Assembly (NCBI RefSeq): GCF_026683955.1
Contig: NZ_CP113343.1
Location: forward strand, 1,860,001-1,924,000
Source: Arthrobacter sp. MMS18-M83
Lineage (GTDB): Bacteria; Actinomycetota; Actinomycetes; Actinomycetales; Micrococcaceae
Direction of reading: 5' to 3'
Length of the DNA: 64,000 nt
Part shown: one piece after another, positions 34,613-43,752 of the stretch
Numbering within the stretch: the stretch's first letter is position 1
How the letters are laid out: each line of letters starts with the position of its first letter
Translations under genes and position numbers: made by a program
Notes under the pieces: model-generated
The model's database searches: none
The model's input: only the letters and a program-made list of their open reading frames with translations
What the model was told of the DNA's origin: nothing

Positions 34613-34816
34613 TCACGAACCTTTCAGGCCGTTGCTACGGCCCTGTCATTGCAGCAATAGTAGCCGGATCGCTGGCATGGCGGGCCTTTTGGCAACGCCG
34701 GAGCGTCTCGCGGGGAAGTCGGCGTCTTGACTGTTACTCGCATCACTACGTATCCTCATAGGCAACAAGTGTTGTTTGTCAGGCATACATCACGGACCAT
34801 TCTCCCCAATCACCAG

Positions 34817-36119
34817 CTGGTGGTGGCCATCGGTTCGGGGGTTCTCCTCCTGAGCTTGCTTTTCGCCGGCACCATCCAGCGGCTGAAGATCTACACGGTC
34901 TCCCAGATGCTGAGCCTGCGCTACGGCCAGCGTGCCACGCAGACCTCCGGCATCGTCATGCTGGCCTACACCCTCATGCTGTGTGCCACGTCCACGGGCG
35001 CCTACGCCACCATCTTCGTTGTCCTCTTCGGCTGGGAGCGCTGGCTCGCCATCGCCGTCGGCGGCGCAATCGTCCTGGTCTACTCCACCATCGGCGGCAT
35101 GTGGTCCATCACCCTCGCCGACCAGGTGCAGTTTCATCATCAAGACGGTGGGGATCTTCTTCCTCATGCTCCCGTTCGTCCTCAACGCCGCGGGCGGCCT
35201 CGACGGCATTCGTGCCCGGGTTGACGCCAGCTTCTTCCAGCTGGACGGCATCGGAGCCCAGACCATCATCACGTATTTCGTGGTCCACACGCTCGGCCTG
35301 CTGATCGGCCAGGACATCTGGCAGCGCGTCTTCACCGCCAAGATCCCCAAGGTGGCCCGTTGGGGCGGCGCCACCGCGGGCATCTACTGCGTCCTTTACG
35401 GCGTGGCCGGCGCCCTGATCGGTCTGGCCGCACGGGTTGCCCTGCCTAGCATCGACGTCAAAGCGCTTGGCAAGGACGTCGTCTACGCCGAGGTGGCAAC
35501 GCACATCCTGCCGATCGGCATCGGGGGCCTGGTCATGGCCGCAACGGTCGCCGCCATGATGTCCACCGCCTCCGGTGCCCTCATTGCCGCAGCCCCGGTG
35601 GCCCGCGCTGACGTTGTCCCGTTCGTGGCCAGCTGGTTCGGCAAGACGATCAACACCGACGACACCGAAAACCCCGAGCACGACGTCAAGGCCAACCGGT
35701 ACTGGGTCCTTGGCCTGGGCATCGTGGCGGTGTTGATCTCGATGGCGGCGCAAGACGTCGTGGTTGCCTTGACCATCGCCTACGACATCCTGGTGGGCGG
35801 CCTCCTGGTCGCCATCCTGGGTGGCTTGGTCTGGAAGCGCGGCACGGGCATCGCCGCGGCATGGTCCATGGCCGTCGGCTCGGTCCTGACCTTGGCCTTG
35901 CTCATCGCTTACGCCACGGGAATCATCCCCAGCGAAGACGGCGTCTACGCAAACGATCCCATCTACTGGGGCCTCGGCGCGTCGCTGCTCATCTACGTCG
36001 TGGTCTCCCTCCTCACGCCTCCCACGGAGCTCGAGGTCCGCGAGGCCTGGGACCGCCGCGTTGCCGGTGCGGTCACGGAGGAACTCCCGTTGGAGGTCCA
36101 CCCGGTAGCCAGCCACTGA
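34817..36119 (+). pseudogene. Sodium:solute symporter, N-terminus lost and frameshifted
   Basis: Homology to sodium:solute symporters begins abruptly at 34817 (LVVAIGSGVLLLSLLFAGTI); the first two or so membrane segments and the start codon are absent and the sequence before it does not encode them. The frame breaks at GCAGTTTCATC near 35132-35134: an extra T moves FIIKTVGIFFLMLPFVLN into another frame, which then runs intact to 36119. About 430 of an expected 520 residues remain. Two independent lesions mark it as dead. The divergent XRE-cupin regulator and nearby ureohydrolase suggest that it once imported a guanidino or polyamine compound. Confidence 0.88.
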
Positions 36120-36142
36120 GCATCACAGAATAAATCACGACG

Positions 36143-36182
36143 GCGGCGCCGCACCTTCTCGTTCGAGGGGCTGCGGCGCCGC
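36143..36182. terminator. Hairpin after the symporter pseudogene
   Basis: GCGGCGCCGCA (36143-36153) and TGCGGCGCCGC (36172-36182) form an 11-bp stem with an 18-nt loop, 24 bp past the pseudogene stop. A terminator is the simplest reading. No gene is supported in 36120-36396 besides this. Confidence 0.65.
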
Positions 36183-36396
36183 TGCCTCGTCCGGAGCGCT
36201 TCACGCCTGGCGTCCTTGCTACAGAGGCACCAGGGCGAGCCGGCCTGTACAGTAGGAAGAGCTTCAAGAGATGTGGCGCCAAGCTCCGACTTGCCATACG
36301 CCAACCCCATGTTCACGGGTGGTTCGGATGAAGAAGCGGCCCGACCCGGACCAGAGACAACCGAGCGGGCAAGAGCACCTCCACCAGGAGAAGGCA

Positions 36397-36717
36397 ATGC
36401 CTTTGGAAACCGGCGCTACCGCCGCAGCCAGCCACACCACACAGCCAAGCACCCTGCCCGCGTCCCGGGCCAGGCGGGTTGACGAGTTCGTCCGGGTGAT
36501 TCCCGGCGTCGACCTCTCCCAGGGTTCCATCACGTTCGTGGTGGACGGCCGGCTGGAACGCTTTTGGCATCACGAGCCGCGGCTCATCACCCAAGCCCTC
36601 TCGCAAGCAGTCCAGCCTGCCCGCTGGTTCCCGGCCACACGGAAGCTCACGCTGACGGTGGCCGCAACCGGGCACCGGGCCGGCGTGGAACGCCACTTCA
36701 TCCTGAGCGCGTTTTAG
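36397..36717 (+). CDS. Small hypothetical protein
   Basis: A 106-aa protein starting at ATG 36397 behind AGGAGAAGG. The first 35 residues are Ala/Thr/Ser-rich; the rest is a compact mixed fold (RVDEFVRVIPGVDLSQGSIT, then FVVDGRLERFWHHEP, then TLTVAATGHRAGVERHFI). I do not recognise a family. No membrane segment or signal peptide is seen. Longer same-frame starts exist but lack a ribosome site. It stands alone. Confidence 0.65.
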   Translation: MPLETGATAAASHTTQPSTLPASRARRVDEFVRVIPGVDLSQGSITFVVDGRLERFWHHEPRLITQALSQAVQPARWFPATRKLTLTVAATGHRAGVERHFILSAF

Positions 36718-36760
36718 CTACCCAGATTCAGCGAGTCGGGGCCATTCGACGCTGCCGGGG

Positions 36761-36949
36761 CTATTCGATCTCTCCAACCTCACGGTGTTCGTCGACGTCG
36801 AGCGGAACCGGCCGTTCGTCGTCGTCGAGGACCTCGGGTTGTTCTTCCCAGTCCTCGTCCACCTCCAGGTCCTCGTTGTAGTCGTAGGCGGGATCGGCCT
36901 CGACCGTGGGACGGTCGGGGTGGCGGGCGTGGGTCTCGGTGCTGTCCAT
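36761..36949 (-). CDS. Small acidic hypothetical protein
   Basis: A 62-aa protein from ATG 36949 with GGAGG 7 bases upstream. More than a third of its residues are Asp or Glu (EDLEVDEDWEEQPEVLDDDE), so it should be disordered and strongly negative. Such peptides occur widely in Arthrobacter relatives with unknown function. The frame also stays open upstream, but the ribosome site fixes the start. Its 3' end converges on the preceding small gene. Confidence 0.65.
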   Translation of the reverse strand: MDSTETHARHPDRPTVEADPAYDYNEDLEVDEDWEEQPEVLDDDERPVPLDVDEHREVGEIE

Positions 36950-37100
36950 GGTGCAACCTCCGTTCGACGTGCCGCTGAGCCCATCGCCAAGGCAGATCAG
37001 GCAGCCGGTCACCACGCCACCCCGCCAATTCGTGGACCCTGTCCATCCATCCCAGCACTGCCCCCTCCGGTGGTCAAGGCTTAGCGGGAGCCTCCCGGTT

Positions 37101-37118
37101 TTTGAGGCATACCTAAAA
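37101..37118. promoter_or_regulatory. Candidate DtxR/IdeR-like box
   Basis: TTTGAGG-CATA-CCTAAAA is an inverted repeat with one mismatch and the A-G-G-N4-C-C-T core of DtxR/IdeR boxes. It is about 100 bp before the start of the iron/manganese exporter gene at 37218, a fitting target. The rest of 36950-37217 shows no gene. Confidence 0.45.
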
Positions 37119-37217
37119 CATCGAGTAAGGATTACCAGCCGAAAAACCGCGGAAATTGGCGATAAAGTGGACGTGCAATGAGGCGATGAAGCCCGCCCCA
37201 GCAACTCAGGAGTCCCG

Positions 37218-38381
37218 GTGCACCCGCACGCAAAAACCCCGCAATCAGACAGTCCGTTCGACTCAGGCAGTCCATCGCAAGACGCAGCAGCCACCAAGAC
37301 TCCCCCGTCGTCGTCGGACCTCAAGCGCTGGCGGCAGTACTTGGCCGACGAACGTGCCGAGGCCGCCGTGTACCGCGAACTGGCGCAGCGCCGCGATGGT
37401 GAGGAACGCGAGATCCTTCTGGCCCTCGCAGAGGCCGAAGGCCGCCATGAGGCACACTGGCTCAAGCTCCTCGGCGAACACGCAGGCATGCCGAAAGCAG
37501 CCTCCATCCGTAGCCAGCTGCTTGGCTTCTTGGCGCGGAATTTCGGTTCGGTGTTCGTCCTGGCCCTCGCGCAAAGAGCGGAAGGCCGCTCCCCTTACGC
37601 GAAGGATCCAGCGGCAACCCGGGCAATGGCGGCCGACGAACAGATTCACGAGGAAGTTGTCCGCGGCCTGGCGACGCGCGGCCGCAACAGGTTGTCCGGC
37701 ACCTTCCGCGCCGCGGTATTCGGTGCCAACGACGGCCTGGTCAGCAACCTTTCCCTCGTGATGGGCATGGCTGCCACCGGTGTGCCCGCAACCGTGGTCC
37801 TCTTCAGCGGTATCGCCGGCCTGTTGGCAGGCGCACTGTCCATGGGTGCCGGCGAATATGTCTCGGTCCGCTCGCAACTGGAGCTCCTCAAGGCCACCCG
37901 CCCCACCCAGGCGACGCTGACCGCAGCCCCGTCCCTGGACATCGAACACAATGAGCTCGTCCTGGTGTACCTGGCCCGGGGCATGTCCCACGAAGCCGCC
38001 GAACACCGCGCCGCCGAACGCATGGGCCTCTACAGCTGCGATTGCGATCCCAGCCTCTCGCTCCATCCCGAGGTTGAAGAAACCGTGAACGAGCACGAAG
38101 CGATTGGCTCCGCTTGGGGCGCCGCCATCTCCAGCTTCTGCTTCTTCGCCTCGGGCGCCATTGTGCCGATCCTGCCGTTCATCTTCGGCATGACAGGCTT
38201 CGCTGCGCTCGCTGTGGCCGGTACGCTGGTGGGCATCGCGCTTCTGTCGACTGGCGCCGTCGTCGGCTTGTTGTCCGGAACCTCGCCGCTGACCCGCGGC
38301 CTCCGCCAACTCGCCATCGGACTCGGTGCGGCCGCGGCCACGTATGGGCTGGGGCTCGTTTTCGGCGCTGTCATCCGTTAG
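37218..38381 (+). CDS. Erythrin-VIT1 iron/manganese exporter, MbfA type
   Basis: A 387-aa fusion of a ferritin-like domain (about 40-160) and a CCC1/VIT1 membrane domain. The di-iron ligands come from ADERAEAAVYRELAQR, AEAEGRHEAHWLKLL and MAADEQIHEEVVRGL. The membrane part starts FRAAVFGANDGLVSNLSLVM and has five segments with GALSMGAGEYVSVRSQ. MbfA proteins export iron, or manganese, with the cytosolic ferritin domain as sensor. GTG 37218 fits; the first 30 residues are low-complexity. A DtxR-like box lies upstream. Confidence 0.88.
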   Translation: MHPHAKTPQSDSPFDSGSPSQDAAATKTPPSSSDLKRWRQYLADERAEAAVYRELAQRRDGEEREILLALAEAEGRHEAHWLKLLGEHAGMPKAASIRSQLLGFLARNFGSVFVLALAQRAEGRSPYAKDPAATRAMAADEQIHEEVVRGLATRGRNRLSGTFRAAVFGANDGLVSNLSLVMGMAATGVPATVVLFSGIAGLLAGALSMGAGEYVSVRSQLELLKATRPTQATLTAAPSLDIEHNELVLVYLARGMSHEAAEHRAAERMGLYSCDCDPSLSLHPEVEETVNEHEAIGSAWGAAISSFCFFASGAIVPILPFIFGMTGFAALAVAGTLVGIALLSTGAVVGLLSGTSPLTRGLRQLAIGLGAAAATYGLGLVFGAVIR

Positions 38382-38428
38382 TGGCATCGGCCCCTCGGGG
38401 CTCGGGAATCAGGGACTTGGGGGAAGAC

Positions 38429-39355
38429 TTGCATTCGAACTACGGGTACGACGGCGGTCCGCCACCTCCGCAACGGCAGCCCAGTACCGCTGTCGCACTG
38501 TTCCGAAACCTCATGGTCGTGGCGATCGTCGCGGCCGTGGCCGTACTTGCGAGTGGTTTCCTCCGGGGCGATCCCCGGATCACTGGCCTGCTTCCGAACC
38601 TGGGTCCTTCGGCCCAGTCCCCAAGCCACAACTCTTCCCAAGGAGCAGATTCCGGGCAAGGGGCGCAAAAAGCCGCGCGTGCCCCGGACACCCCGCCGCC
38701 CGGCCTGGAGGAAGCCGGCCACGCGCTCGGCTCCCCCGCCAAGCCAGCCGTGGCAAGCAACTCCTACAAATTCTTGGCCACCAACGCCGACGGCACACCC
38801 GTGGGCTACTCACCGTGCCGACCCCTGCACTATGTGGTCAATGCGGCCCTGGCCCCTGCCGGCTCCGAGGGGCTCATCGCCGACGCCATCGCCAAAATCT
38901 CTGGAGCCACGGGCCTCAAATTCGTCAACGACGGAGCCAGCACCGAAAACCCCGCAGAGAAGCGCAAGCCATACCAACCGGCCCTCTACGGGGATCGTTG
39001 GGCACCGCTGCTGATTTCGTGGACCACCCCCGAGGCCGCCCCGGCATTGGCTGGATCCGTTATCGGCACCGGCGGCAGCACCATGTACAGCTTCGGCTCC
39101 GGCCCCAAGAGCTATGTGACAGGAAGCCTGGAACTGGACGCGCCGCAGATCAAGGGACTGCTGGGCGTCCCCGGCGGTGCCCATTACGTCTCGGCGGTGG
39201 TGCAACATGAACTGGGCCACGTGGTTGGCCTTGACCACGTGGAGGATCCGGTCCAGCTCATGTACCCGGAGATCGGCGCCCCGGATGGCTTGGCGGCCGG
39301 AGACCTGAACGGCCTATACAAACTCGCATCCGCACCCTGCCGGAGCGACCTCTAG
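38429..39355 (+). CDS. Membrane-anchored matrixin-like metalloprotease
   Basis: The 308-aa protein has a Pro/Gln-rich cytoplasmic start, one membrane segment (LMVVAIVAAVAVLASGFL, residues about 29-46), a linker rich in Ser, Ala and Pro and an extracellular domain. The zinc motif of metzincins, HELGHVVGLDH, is near residue 270, followed by a Met-turn-like QLMYP. This matches the matrixin type of small actinobacterial proteases. TTG 38429 is preferred because GGGGGAAG precedes it by 4 bases; the frame is open much further upstream inside the neighbour gene. It is 47 bp downstream of the exporter gene. Confidence 0.8.
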   Translation: MHSNYGYDGGPPPPQRQPSTAVALFRNLMVVAIVAAVAVLASGFLRGDPRITGLLPNLGPSAQSPSHNSSQGADSGQGAQKAARAPDTPPPGLEEAGHALGSPAKPAVASNSYKFLATNADGTPVGYSPCRPLHYVVNAALAPAGSEGLIADAIAKISGATGLKFVNDGASTENPAEKRKPYQPALYGDRWAPLLISWTTPEAAPALAGSVIGTGGSTMYSFGSGPKSYVTGSLELDAPQIKGLLGVPGGAHYVSAVVQHELGHVVGLDHVEDPVQLMYPEIGAPDGLAAGDLNGLYKLASAPCRSDL

Positions 39356-39421
39356 ACTGGCCCACCCTGTAGCCCCGCTCACCCCCACCACCGGGGGACA
39401 TGCCCAACCTTCAGCCCCAGC

Positions 39422-39526
39422 AGTGGACATATGAGTGCTATGTCCACTCCTCGTGGCCAAGGCAGGACATGCTCAATGGACCCTAGGCAGTATGTCCACT
39501 GCCCCCGGCCAAGGCTGGACATGTCC
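39422..39526. repeat. Repeat region with GGACAT/ATGTCC units
   Basis: AGTGGACATA (39422-39431) and TATGTCCACT (39439-39448) are perfect 10-bp arms. Two direct copies of about 36 bp then follow with a 52-bp period (39439-39474 and 39491-39526), sharing TATGTCCACT and GGCCAAGGC-w-GGACATG. GGACAT or ATGTCC occurs at least six times in 39390-39535. It lies between convergent gene ends and encodes nothing; a REP-like dispersed element is likely. Confidence 0.6.
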
Positions 39527-39550
39527 CCGGGTGTTTGATTGGAATCCGGG

Positions 39551-40543
39551 CTAGCTCAGGGCAGTTTCCCGCACCCGGGCAGGCTTGAAGCTGGCTCCCG
39601 CGCCAGGAAAGGACGGTACCTCGATCCGGGCGTGACTGTGGATCTCGTTGACGGTGGCCTTCGTGTGTTCGGCAATCCGTTCCATGGTTGTCACCCACAT
39701 CCCGTCCATCGCTTTGACCCGTTCAATCAGTTGTTCCAACGCAACTGCCTTGGAAGGGCGGCCCGAGATGAACGGGTGGTTGGTCAGGACGAAGCAACTG
39801 CCTTGGGCGTGGTGGGCCTCGGCTTCCAGGGTCCACATTTCCAGGACCTTGGCCGGACTTTCGATGACGCCACTGCCTGTCACTCCCGGGTAGAACGCGT
39901 ACTGTTCCCAATCATCCAGCGCCCAATCCACGGGAATCTCCACGATGTCCCGCGAATCGATGTCCCGTGAATCACCCTCTCCTAAATCACTGTCCCCTGA
40001 ATCGCCCGGGGCAACCGCCATACGGTAGGGGGCATCGCCGTCGAGCAGGCTTGAATCATAAAGGAAGCCGCGGTCCGCGAGCAGGGCCGGCGAATGCCAG
40101 TTGAGCTCCCACCACGGTGCCCTGTAGCCGACCGGCCTGACCCCGGCCACCTTCGCGAGGGCTTCGAGCCCGCGGTCCAGGTAGCTGGCCTCGGCGGCGG
40201 CGCCGATTCCCTGCATTGGCTCGTGCAGGTAGCCGTGGTGGGCAACTTCATGCCCGCCGTCGACGATCCGGCGGACCACGTCCGGGTAGCTCTCCGCCGT
40301 GAAGCCCGGGATAAAGAAGGTTCCTTGGATCTCCTGGCGCTCGAGGATCTTCAGGAGCCGCGGAACGGCGATCCTCGGTCCGTAGGACTGGTGGCTCATG
40401 AGTGACATGCGCCGCGTGCTCGTTGGATCGTGGGCAATGGTGCAGGATTCGGCATCTACGTCGAACGTAAAGGACGCCGCGGCCTTGAAACCTTCGGGCC
40501 AAGTGATCGGGTGTGCCTCGTCAGGAAAAGAATTGGTGGTCAT
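39551..40543 (-). CDS. Polysaccharide-deacetylase-fold hydrolase, possibly an allantoinase-like enzyme
   Basis: The 330-aa protein has a NodB/CE4-like barrel: FTFDVDAES (catalytic Asp pair), GTFFIPGFTAESYPDVVRRI, the metal His pair in HEVAHHGYLHEP, and RAPWWELNWHS. CE4 relatives next to NCS1 permeases and PucR regulators include PuuE-type allantoinases; its substrate could thus be a purine-ring product rather than a sugar polymer. A Gly/Asp/Ser insertion, GDSGDSDLGEGDSRDIDSRD, comes from short DNA repeats at 39943-40006. ATG 40543 has AAAGGAAA 5 bases upstream. It follows the permease gene by 11 bp. Confidence 0.83.
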   Translation of the reverse strand: MTTNSFPDEAHPITWPEGFKAAASFTFDVDAESCTIAHDPTSTRRMSLMSHQSYGPRIAVPRLLKILERQEIQGTFFIPGFTAESYPDVVRRIVDGGHEVAHHGYLHEPMQGIGAAAEASYLDRGLEALAKVAGVRPVGYRAPWWELNWHSPALLADRGFLYDSSLLDGDAPYRMAVAPGDSGDSDLGEGDSRDIDSRDIVEIPVDWALDDWEQYAFYPGVTGSGVIESPAKVLEMWTLEAEAHHAQGSCFVLTNHPFISGRPSKAVALEQLIERVKAMDGMWVTTMERIAEHTKATVNEIHSHARIEVPSFPGAGASFKPARVRETALS

Positions 40544-40554
40544 CGGGTTTCCTT

Positions 40555-42090
40555 TCAGTCGTTGACCAGATTGGCGACGGCGTCTTCCGCAAGGGGCTGC
40601 GACGTCGAGGCGGCCGCGGAAGGCAGTGAGGCCGGGGAGGAAGGCAGCGGCAGGTAGCGGGCATGAACCCGTGGGCCTAATGCGCCGTAGACAGCCGCGG
40701 CAACTACTCCGCCTGCCAACCAGGACAAGTCGATCCCGCCCATGGCTGTGGCGATGGGGCCTTGCATGATCGGCAGCACACCGTACATGAACAGCCAGGT
40801 GGCAAAGATGCCCACCAAGAGTGCAGTGATGCCGGCCCAATTGAATGCCGGGAGTCGACGGGTGCCCACGGGGTCGAAGAGCCGGTCAACAGCCACGGGG
40901 TTGTGCTTGTCCACCCAGAAGTAGTGCACCAGCATGATGCCTCCCCATGCGGCCACCCACGCAACAAGCCCGCCGAGCCAGGTGCTCAGCGTTGAGGCGA
41001 AGTCCTCCTGGAGGATGAAGAACACGACGCCCACCAAGGCCAGGAACCCGACGAAGATGTTCAAGGAACGTCGTTTGGCCTTGATGTCCAAGGCTTGGGC
41101 AGCTACCGAGAAGGTGTAGATGTTCAGGATGTTCGTTGCGATGGGACCATGCAGCACCAGGAAGAGCACCGGGATGGCCAGGACGCCGAAGTTGTCGACA
41201 ATAAGGTGGCCGGGGTCCGCCGTACCGCTCTTCGTTGCCAGGCTGGCGCCAAGGATGCCCAACCACACCACCGGCAGGAACTGGCCGAATACCGAGGCCA
41301 GGTACACCTTCCGCTTCGGAACTGACGTGCTGACGAATCGTGAATAGTCCGCTGCATAGGTGAACCAGGTGATGCCCCAGCCGATGCCAATGACCGTCAT
41401 CACGGTGGTCATGGCCGCGATTCGCTCGCCGCCTTCAAGGACCGCCCCGGGAGGACCCGCGTAGCCCCAATCGATGTTCATGCCGAACCACGCCACGGCG
41501 GACATGGCGATCAGCACAACGATGGTTGGCGGAACAGTCCACTTTTCGAAGGCCGCAATGGCCTTGTAGCCGAACCACGCGATGATGACCTGGGCGGCCA
41601 TGATCAGGAAGGCCACCAGGATCTTGGGGCCCACATTCGGCTGCTCCGGGTCAACCAGGCCGAGCTTGCCGAGAAGCGCCATCACCAGATCCAGGATGAT
41701 CCAGGTGTTGACTGCGCACCAACCGATTCCGAGGAGAGCCTGGATGGCGCTCGGGAGGTAGTTGCCGCGGCGGCCGAAGACTGCCCTGGCAAGGACCATC
41801 CCGGTGGCGCCGGTTCGTTGCCCCAAAAGGACAAACAGGCCAAAGAGCGCCATGCCGATCAGGTTTCCCACCACCAGGACAATGACGGTGTCGGCAAACC
41901 CCAGTCCGAGCTGGACGCCGAGGGCCCCGAGGACCCAGTTGATGGGGGCAAGGTTTGCGCCTGCCCAGATCCAGAATTGGCCCGCCACGCTGCGGGTACG
42001 CGCTGATTCGGGAATGGACTGCAGGTTCTGCTCGACGTCGGTCTGCGCCGTTGCAGCCCCAGGCGTCGCAGGGGATAAGTTCTCGTGCAT
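40555..42090 (-). CDS. NCS1-family cytosine/purine/allantoin permease
   Basis: A 511-aa proton- or sodium-coupled importer with 12 membrane segments and the NCS1 landmarks: FWIWAGANLAPINWVLGALG, GQRTGATGMVLARAVFGRRG, YLPSAIQALLGIGWCAVNTW and WFTYAADYSRFVSTSVPKRK. The ligand could be cytosine, a purine, allantoin or a hydantoin. ATG 42090 follows GGGGGATCC. It is the first gene of an operon with the deacetylase-fold enzyme and is divergent from the PucR regulator (108-bp gap). Confidence 0.9.
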   Translation of the reverse strand: MHENLSPATPGAATAQTDVEQNLQSIPESARTRSVAGQFWIWAGANLAPINWVLGALGVQLGLGFADTVIVLVVGNLIGMALFGLFVLLGQRTGATGMVLARAVFGRRGNYLPSAIQALLGIGWCAVNTWIILDLVMALLGKLGLVDPEQPNVGPKILVAFLIMAAQVIIAWFGYKAIAAFEKWTVPPTIVVLIAMSAVAWFGMNIDWGYAGPPGAVLEGGERIAAMTTVMTVIGIGWGITWFTYAADYSRFVSTSVPKRKVYLASVFGQFLPVVWLGILGASLATKSGTADPGHLIVDNFGVLAIPVLFLVLHGPIATNILNIYTFSVAAQALDIKAKRRSLNIFVGFLALVGVVFFILQEDFASTLSTWLGGLVAWVAAWGGIMLVHYFWVDKHNPVAVDRLFDPVGTRRLPAFNWAGITALLVGIFATWLFMYGVLPIMQGPIATAMGGIDLSWLAGGVVAAAVYGALGPRVHARYLPLPSSPASLPSAAASTSQPLAEDAVANLVND

Positions 42091-42198
42091 TGGGGGATCC
42101 TCCGTGTAGGAAAGGGACTACTTCAATGTATGTGCCCCACATCACAGCAACAAGATACGATGTGTATGATAGTTCCCCGAAATTAGTTACGGAGTGTC

Positions 42199-43692
42199 AT
42201 GTCCCTACTCCTTGCCGACGCTTTCGAACACGAAAGCCTGAAAGCCGCTGAACCAGTCCTGCGGACAGATGTGCCCGGGGCCCCGTCCCGGCAGCTCCGC
42301 TGGGTCCATTCGAGCGAAGTGCTGGACATCGCTCCGCTGCTGCGGGGTGGAGAACTGCTTCTGAGCGGCGGGCAGGCCCTCGCCACAGCTTCGGACGAGC
42401 GACGCGTGAACTACGTCCGCCAACTGGCGGCGCGTGGCATCGCCGCTTTGGCCATCGAAACGGGTCCCGAGCTTCCCGCCATACCGGAGTCCATGCTCGA
42501 CGCCGGCCAGGAGGCCGGGCTGCCCATCATCGAGTTGTGCAAAGTGGCCCCCTTCGTCGGCATCATGCAAGCCATCAACTCGCTGCTGGTCAGCGAATCG
42601 GTCGCCCAATTGCAGTTCGGCGACGAAACGAGCCATGCCATGGCGGCGGAACTCGCTCACGGAGGCGGATTGGACCAGCTCCTCGCCGTGCTGGCCAGCC
42701 GGACGGGTGCCAGCGCGAGGCTCGTCTCGCCGTCGGGCATCACTTTGGGAAGCGCGACGGCGGCTGTGCAGCCCGAGTCCATCACCGTCACCACTGTCGA
42801 GGTGCCCGTCCGCGGAGTGCTGGCGGCCCGCCTGGAGTTGGAAGTGCCCGACGACGGCGACGCCAATCTTGCGCGGGTGGCCGGCGAGCGGTGCGTCGAT
42901 ATCCTCGGTCTGGCCTTGCTGCAACGCATGCCTCCCGGACTCAAGGAACTTGCCGGCATCGAGCTCATGCGCGCTATCAGTTCGGGTACCCAGTCATGGC
43001 GTCTCCAGCAATTGGGGCCGGCCTCGGGGTTTCCTGCCAGCGGCCCGGTAGCCGCCGTCGTGGTGCGTTCCTCGGCGGCGGGACAGCTCCGGACACAGCT
43101 CGACGGCATCCTGGACGACGCGGTTCCGCAAAGTGCCAGTTACGCGGACAACGCCGAGTTGATCGCCCTGGCGGCACTCCCGGCGGGCACGGCGATGGTT
43201 TCGCGGATGACACTCATGCGGGCGCTGCAGGACCTGGAGGTCCCGGACGGCTCAGCAATAGCGGTGGGTCCGCTGGCAGGGGGAATCGGAGAGGCTCCGT
43301 GGTCGCTGGCGGAGGCACGGCTGACGCTAGAGCTCACCGCGCGCGCCGGAACCGGGATAGGAGACGGGAACGGCGTGCTTGATGCCGAGGACTTCGCCGT
43401 CGAGCGCTTGGCGGAAGGGAGCCTCGACCAGGCCACCCGCGAGGGATTCGTACAGCGGCAGCTCGGCGCCGTCGTCGAGCATGATGCGCAGAGGCGCTCG
43501 GAGTTGATGCGGACGTTGGCGGTGTGGCTGGACACCGGATGTAATACGGCACAGGCGGCACGGGAACTGCACCTGGAACGGCAATCGATGCACCACAGGC
43601 TCCAACGGATCTTCGAGTTGTGCGGCGGAGACCCGCGCGGAACGGGACGGCTGGCGGCCCTTCATCTGGCAACCCGCTTGGCCCGGCTTTAG
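42199..43692 (+). CDS. PucR-family transcriptional activator
   Basis: The 497-aa protein has the PucR N-terminal ligand domain (about 1-125: LRWVHSSEVLDIAPLLRGGE, then LLLSGGQALA), a middle GGDEF-like region and the C-terminal HTH_30 (LAVWLDTGCNTAQAARELHL, then ERQSMHHRLQRIFELCG). PucR regulators activate purine degradation genes when allantoin or a related compound is present. It is divergent from the permease gene, its probable target. GGAG lies 6 bases before ATG 42199. The gap contains ATGTATGTG-CCC-CACAT, a weak dyad. Confidence 0.9.
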   Translation: MSLLLADAFEHESLKAAEPVLRTDVPGAPSRQLRWVHSSEVLDIAPLLRGGELLLSGGQALATASDERRVNYVRQLAARGIAALAIETGPELPAIPESMLDAGQEAGLPIIELCKVAPFVGIMQAINSLLVSESVAQLQFGDETSHAMAAELAHGGGLDQLLAVLASRTGASARLVSPSGITLGSATAAVQPESITVTTVEVPVRGVLAARLELEVPDDGDANLARVAGERCVDILGLALLQRMPPGLKELAGIELMRAISSGTQSWRLQQLGPASGFPASGPVAAVVVRSSAAGQLRTQLDGILDDAVPQSASYADNAELIALAALPAGTAMVSRMTLMRALQDLEVPDGSAIAVGPLAGGIGEAPWSLAEARLTLELTARAGTGIGDGNGVLDAEDFAVERLAEGSLDQATREGFVQRQLGAVVEHDAQRRSELMRTLAVWLDTGCNTAQAARELHLERQSMHHRLQRIFELCGGDPRGTGRLAALHLATRLARL

Positions 43693-43752
43693 GCCCACCA
43701 AGGCCTGAATTTGGGCTAGGAGTAGGGTTGAATTTGGACGATAGGAGCACAC

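Noticed and set aside
39390..39535. CRISPR-like array in the GGACAT repeat region
   Set aside because: Only two longer copies with no regular spacer length, and no cas genes; it looks like a REP-type element.
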